From Silvimonas sp. JCM 19000 (GTDB lineage: Bacteria; Pseudomonadota; Gammaproteobacteria; Burkholderiales; Chitinibacteraceae), in contig BBFD01000165.1 of the NCBI GenBank assembly GCA_001313065.1, positions 1-9,145 of the forward strand: a stretch of 9,145 nt of DNA, in the 5' to 3' direction. How positions within the stretch are numbered: position 1 is the first letter of the stretch; every line of letters begins with the position of its first letter. The notes beneath the pieces were generated by a model. It did no database searches, was not told the DNA's origin, and saw only the letters and a list, made by a program, of their open reading frames with translations. The translations under genes were made by a program, and so were the position numbers. This document shows positions 7,028-9,145 of this stretch, piece after piece.

Positions 7028-9145
7028 ATGAACATCCTGTTTTATGTGGAGCCGTTGGTCGAGCGCGACAATCCGCTCTGGAAGAAAGGGTGGCTCCTCG
7101 ATTTTATGCACCGCATGGTGTCGAGCCTGAGCACGGCCGACACCCAGGCGCATGAATTCGCCTGCATCACCGGTAGCGCCTCGGGGCGACGGCGCGCCAG
7201 GTCCTGGGCCAGAGCCGCGTCGCAACGATAGGGCAAACCGAGCTGATTCCGGCGTTTGGCGCCAATGCGCTGGACGCCGCATCACGCTGGTATCTGGGCC
7301 AGAACGACGCCGCCACCACAGACGCGATGGCTGCGCTGATCAAGCGCAAACTCGGCGGCTATGTGCCGGATGTCTGCATCACGTTTTCACCCGCGCCGTT
7401 CTTGCAAACTGCATTCCCGCAAAGTCAGACCTTCCACTTTGAACTGGGCATGATTTCGCGCCCGCCGTTTCCGGAAACCATTTATCTAGACCCGTGCGGC
7501 ATGTTCTCGGCCGGGATGTTGGGTAAGTTTGCGGAGCAGATCAGAGCGCACACGGCGTCGGCCGAAGCGGAGCAAATCGTACGCCTGATCCGCGAGCGTT
7601 ATTGCACCGCCCGCGCTGATCAAAGCAACCCGGTTTACCCCTATGTGGCCGATATCATCGCGCGCTTTCAGTCCGCTATTTTATTGCCGCTGCAGTTCTC
7701 CAGTTTTTTTATGCTTACGACGCCAATGCGACGTACAAAGACCAGTACGACTTGCTGATCAATGTGCTCGAGGCCACGCCGCGTGATGTGGCCGTGGTGG
7801 TCTGTGAGCATCCGGAATACGAAATCTTGCGCGCCGATCTGATCGAGCATCTGACGGTGCGCTACCCCAACTTTGTCTGGCATCCGATGTTCCGGGTGGT
7901 GTACGGCACTTCGCATTACCTGATGCCATTTGTGCAGGGCGTGGTATCGGTCAGCTCCAGCGTGGGCTTGCAAGCGATGTTGTGGCAAAAGCCGCTGGCG
8001 GTGTTGGGGCATAGCCATCTCGACGTGGCCGCAGATGGCCACGATATTCCGGCGTTGTTGCACGCAATGGTGGCACCGTGGCCGCAGCGCAAAGAGAATG
8101 TGCTGGCCTGGATCTTGTCGCGCTTCCACCTGCCATCCGCCTTGTTGTTGCAGCCCCGCATCCTTGAGGCCTGGCTGGCGCAGGTGCGTGCCAGTACGTT
8201 TGAGCAATTCAATGCTACCGAGCTCAGCGCCGGACTGCGCGACGACACCGTGTTGGCCTGGTATCAAGAGGCCAGCAATTCGGGCTGGTTGTCGCCCAAA
8301 TCAAGCACCAACAAGCTTCCGCGCGGATATTTTTTTTGCCGCGCTGTATTTTGCGACCACCGAGGAAAGCTTTAACGAGTTGAACTGCGTACGCAGCTTT
8401 GGCCAATGGGGCGCTGAACCTTCGGTGATCGAGTTCCAGTTACCCGCAGTGCCATTCACTGCACTGCGGCTGGACCCGGTAGCGCAACCCGACATGCTGA
8501 TGCTGAGTGAACTGCAACTCAGCGACGCCACGGGCCAGCCGGTGTGGCAGTGGGATCGCACCGAGAACGGTCTGGGCGCCCTGGTCAATATCGTGAGCGT
8601 GCCGGTGCTGGAACAGCGTGGCCTGTTATTGCAATGCGATAACGATGATCCACAGATTTTTTCCAGCAATCGATGCCGCCACCTTAGCCGCCGCAGCCAT
8701 GCCGCTGAAATTGCGCGCGGTGTATGCCAAGGCGGGCATCGGGGTGCTGCGCTACAACAGCCGCGCCATGATGACGGCCATTGCCGAAGCGAACCTGCGC
8801 TGCCAGCAACTGGAAGCCGACCGCGAAAAGCTGGTGCTGGCCAACAAGATCCAGTTAAAGAAAATTGCTGAAAACGAAGGCCTGTTGGCTCGTTTCAAGA
8901 AGGAAAAAAAGAAGTCATGTCACAGCGCCTTGGCGAGCAGAACAAATTACTGGGCCAGCGCGAAGCAAGCACATCCGATCTGGCCACCGAGATCAACACC
9001 CTCAAGCATGAAATCGCGGCCTTGCGTGGTTCCACCAGTTGGCGCGTTGCCGCGCCGGTGCGTTGGGTGGGCGCCGCCTTTGGCGGCAGTTCGCCGCTGC
9101 GCAAAGGCCGGGTCGCGTTGTATGTGGGCGCTGCCCGTCGCGGCG
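7028..9145 (+). CDS. Large multidomain capsule-synthesis-like protein with coiled coil, runs off window (five frameshifts)
   Basis: The start ATG 7028 gives MNILFYVEPLVERDNPLW, four bases after the previous stop. About 705 residues are reconstructed before the right edge. Residues about 210-345 resemble the capsule polysaccharide synthesis family that includes the Kdo transferases KpsC/KpsS: ILLPLQ (218-223), VVVCEHPEY (256-264) and VSVSSSVGLQAMLWQKPLAVLG (306-327). Residues about 432-545 look like a beta-rich module with FFAALYFATTEESFNE and TALRLDPVAQPDM, of a kind I associate with large glycosyltransferases. Residues about 585-665 are a charged heptad-like coiled coil. GSTSWRVAAPVRWVG (667-681) matches a motif common near glycosyltransferase domains. 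Breaks: G4 at 7183-7186 (G5); T7 at 7704-7710 (T5 or T8); T8 at 8330-8337 (T7); T6 at 8657-8662 (T5); A7 at 8904-8910 (A8 or A5). I see no in-frame stop between the domains, but with this many breaks two genes cannot be excluded. Function is inferred to be glycan chain synthesis or termination. Confidence 0.72.

Noticed and set aside
323..8910. Phase-variable homopolymer tracts or programmed slippage
   Set aside because: Phase variation usually targets one or two genes through longer tracts near the 5' end. Here nearly every gene is hit, several times in some, and some breaks are single lost G or C bases outside runs. Error is simpler.
1..9145. CRISPR array, tRNA/rRNA gene, insertion sequence or other mobile element
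   Set aside because: I saw no regular direct repeats, no terminal inverted repeats with a transposase, and no tRNA-like or rRNA-like segment.

Overview
The window is a polysaccharide biosynthesis and export locus with every gene on the + strand. It reads as part of one operon for a rhamnose-containing O-antigen or similar surface glycan exported by an ABC transporter. The base composition is GC-rich, and rmlBDAC followed by wzm/wzt is a Gram-negative arrangement. I infer a proteobacterium, perhaps a betaproteobacterium, with low confidence on anything finer.

Layout: (i) 1-168, lead-in, possibly the tail of an upstream gene; (ii) 169-3585, the four dTDP-L-rhamnose genes rfbB, rfbD, rfbA and rfbC; (iii) 3585-5658, the ABC exporter pair wzm and wzt, where Wzt carries a C-terminal glycan-recognition domain; (iv) 5659-5730, a short gap with a small hairpin; (v) 5731-7023, a single gene joining a CMP-sugar synthetase (acylneuraminate cytidylyltransferase family) to an RraA / HMG-aldolase-like domain; (vi) 7028 to the right edge, a large protein that starts with a capsule-synthesis-like domain, continues through a beta-rich module and a coiled coil, reaches an STSWR motif and runs off the window.

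Almost every gene is interrupted in the sequence as given. I count 17 places where a family-consistent reading needs a one- or two-base correction. Most lie in A or T runs and the rest are single lost G or C bases. Between these points the protein sequence is well conserved, so I treat the genes as intact and the breaks as sequencing or consensus errors. Each CDS spans the reconstructed gene and its breaks are listed.

The genes fit together as follows. RmlB, RmlD, RmlA and RmlC make dTDP-L-rhamnose for the chain, and Wzm/Wzt export the lipid-linked polymer. The most interesting part is the cytidylyltransferase-RraA fusion. The RraA superfamily includes pyruvate-releasing aldolases, and this cytidylyltransferase family activates 2-keto-3-deoxy acids. 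One polypeptide could therefore make (or break down) and activate an unusual ulosonic acid. The next protein resembles the fold family that contains the Kdo transferases KpsC/KpsS, so it could transfer that sugar. Wzt could read it as a terminal cap. This chain of reasoning is inference.
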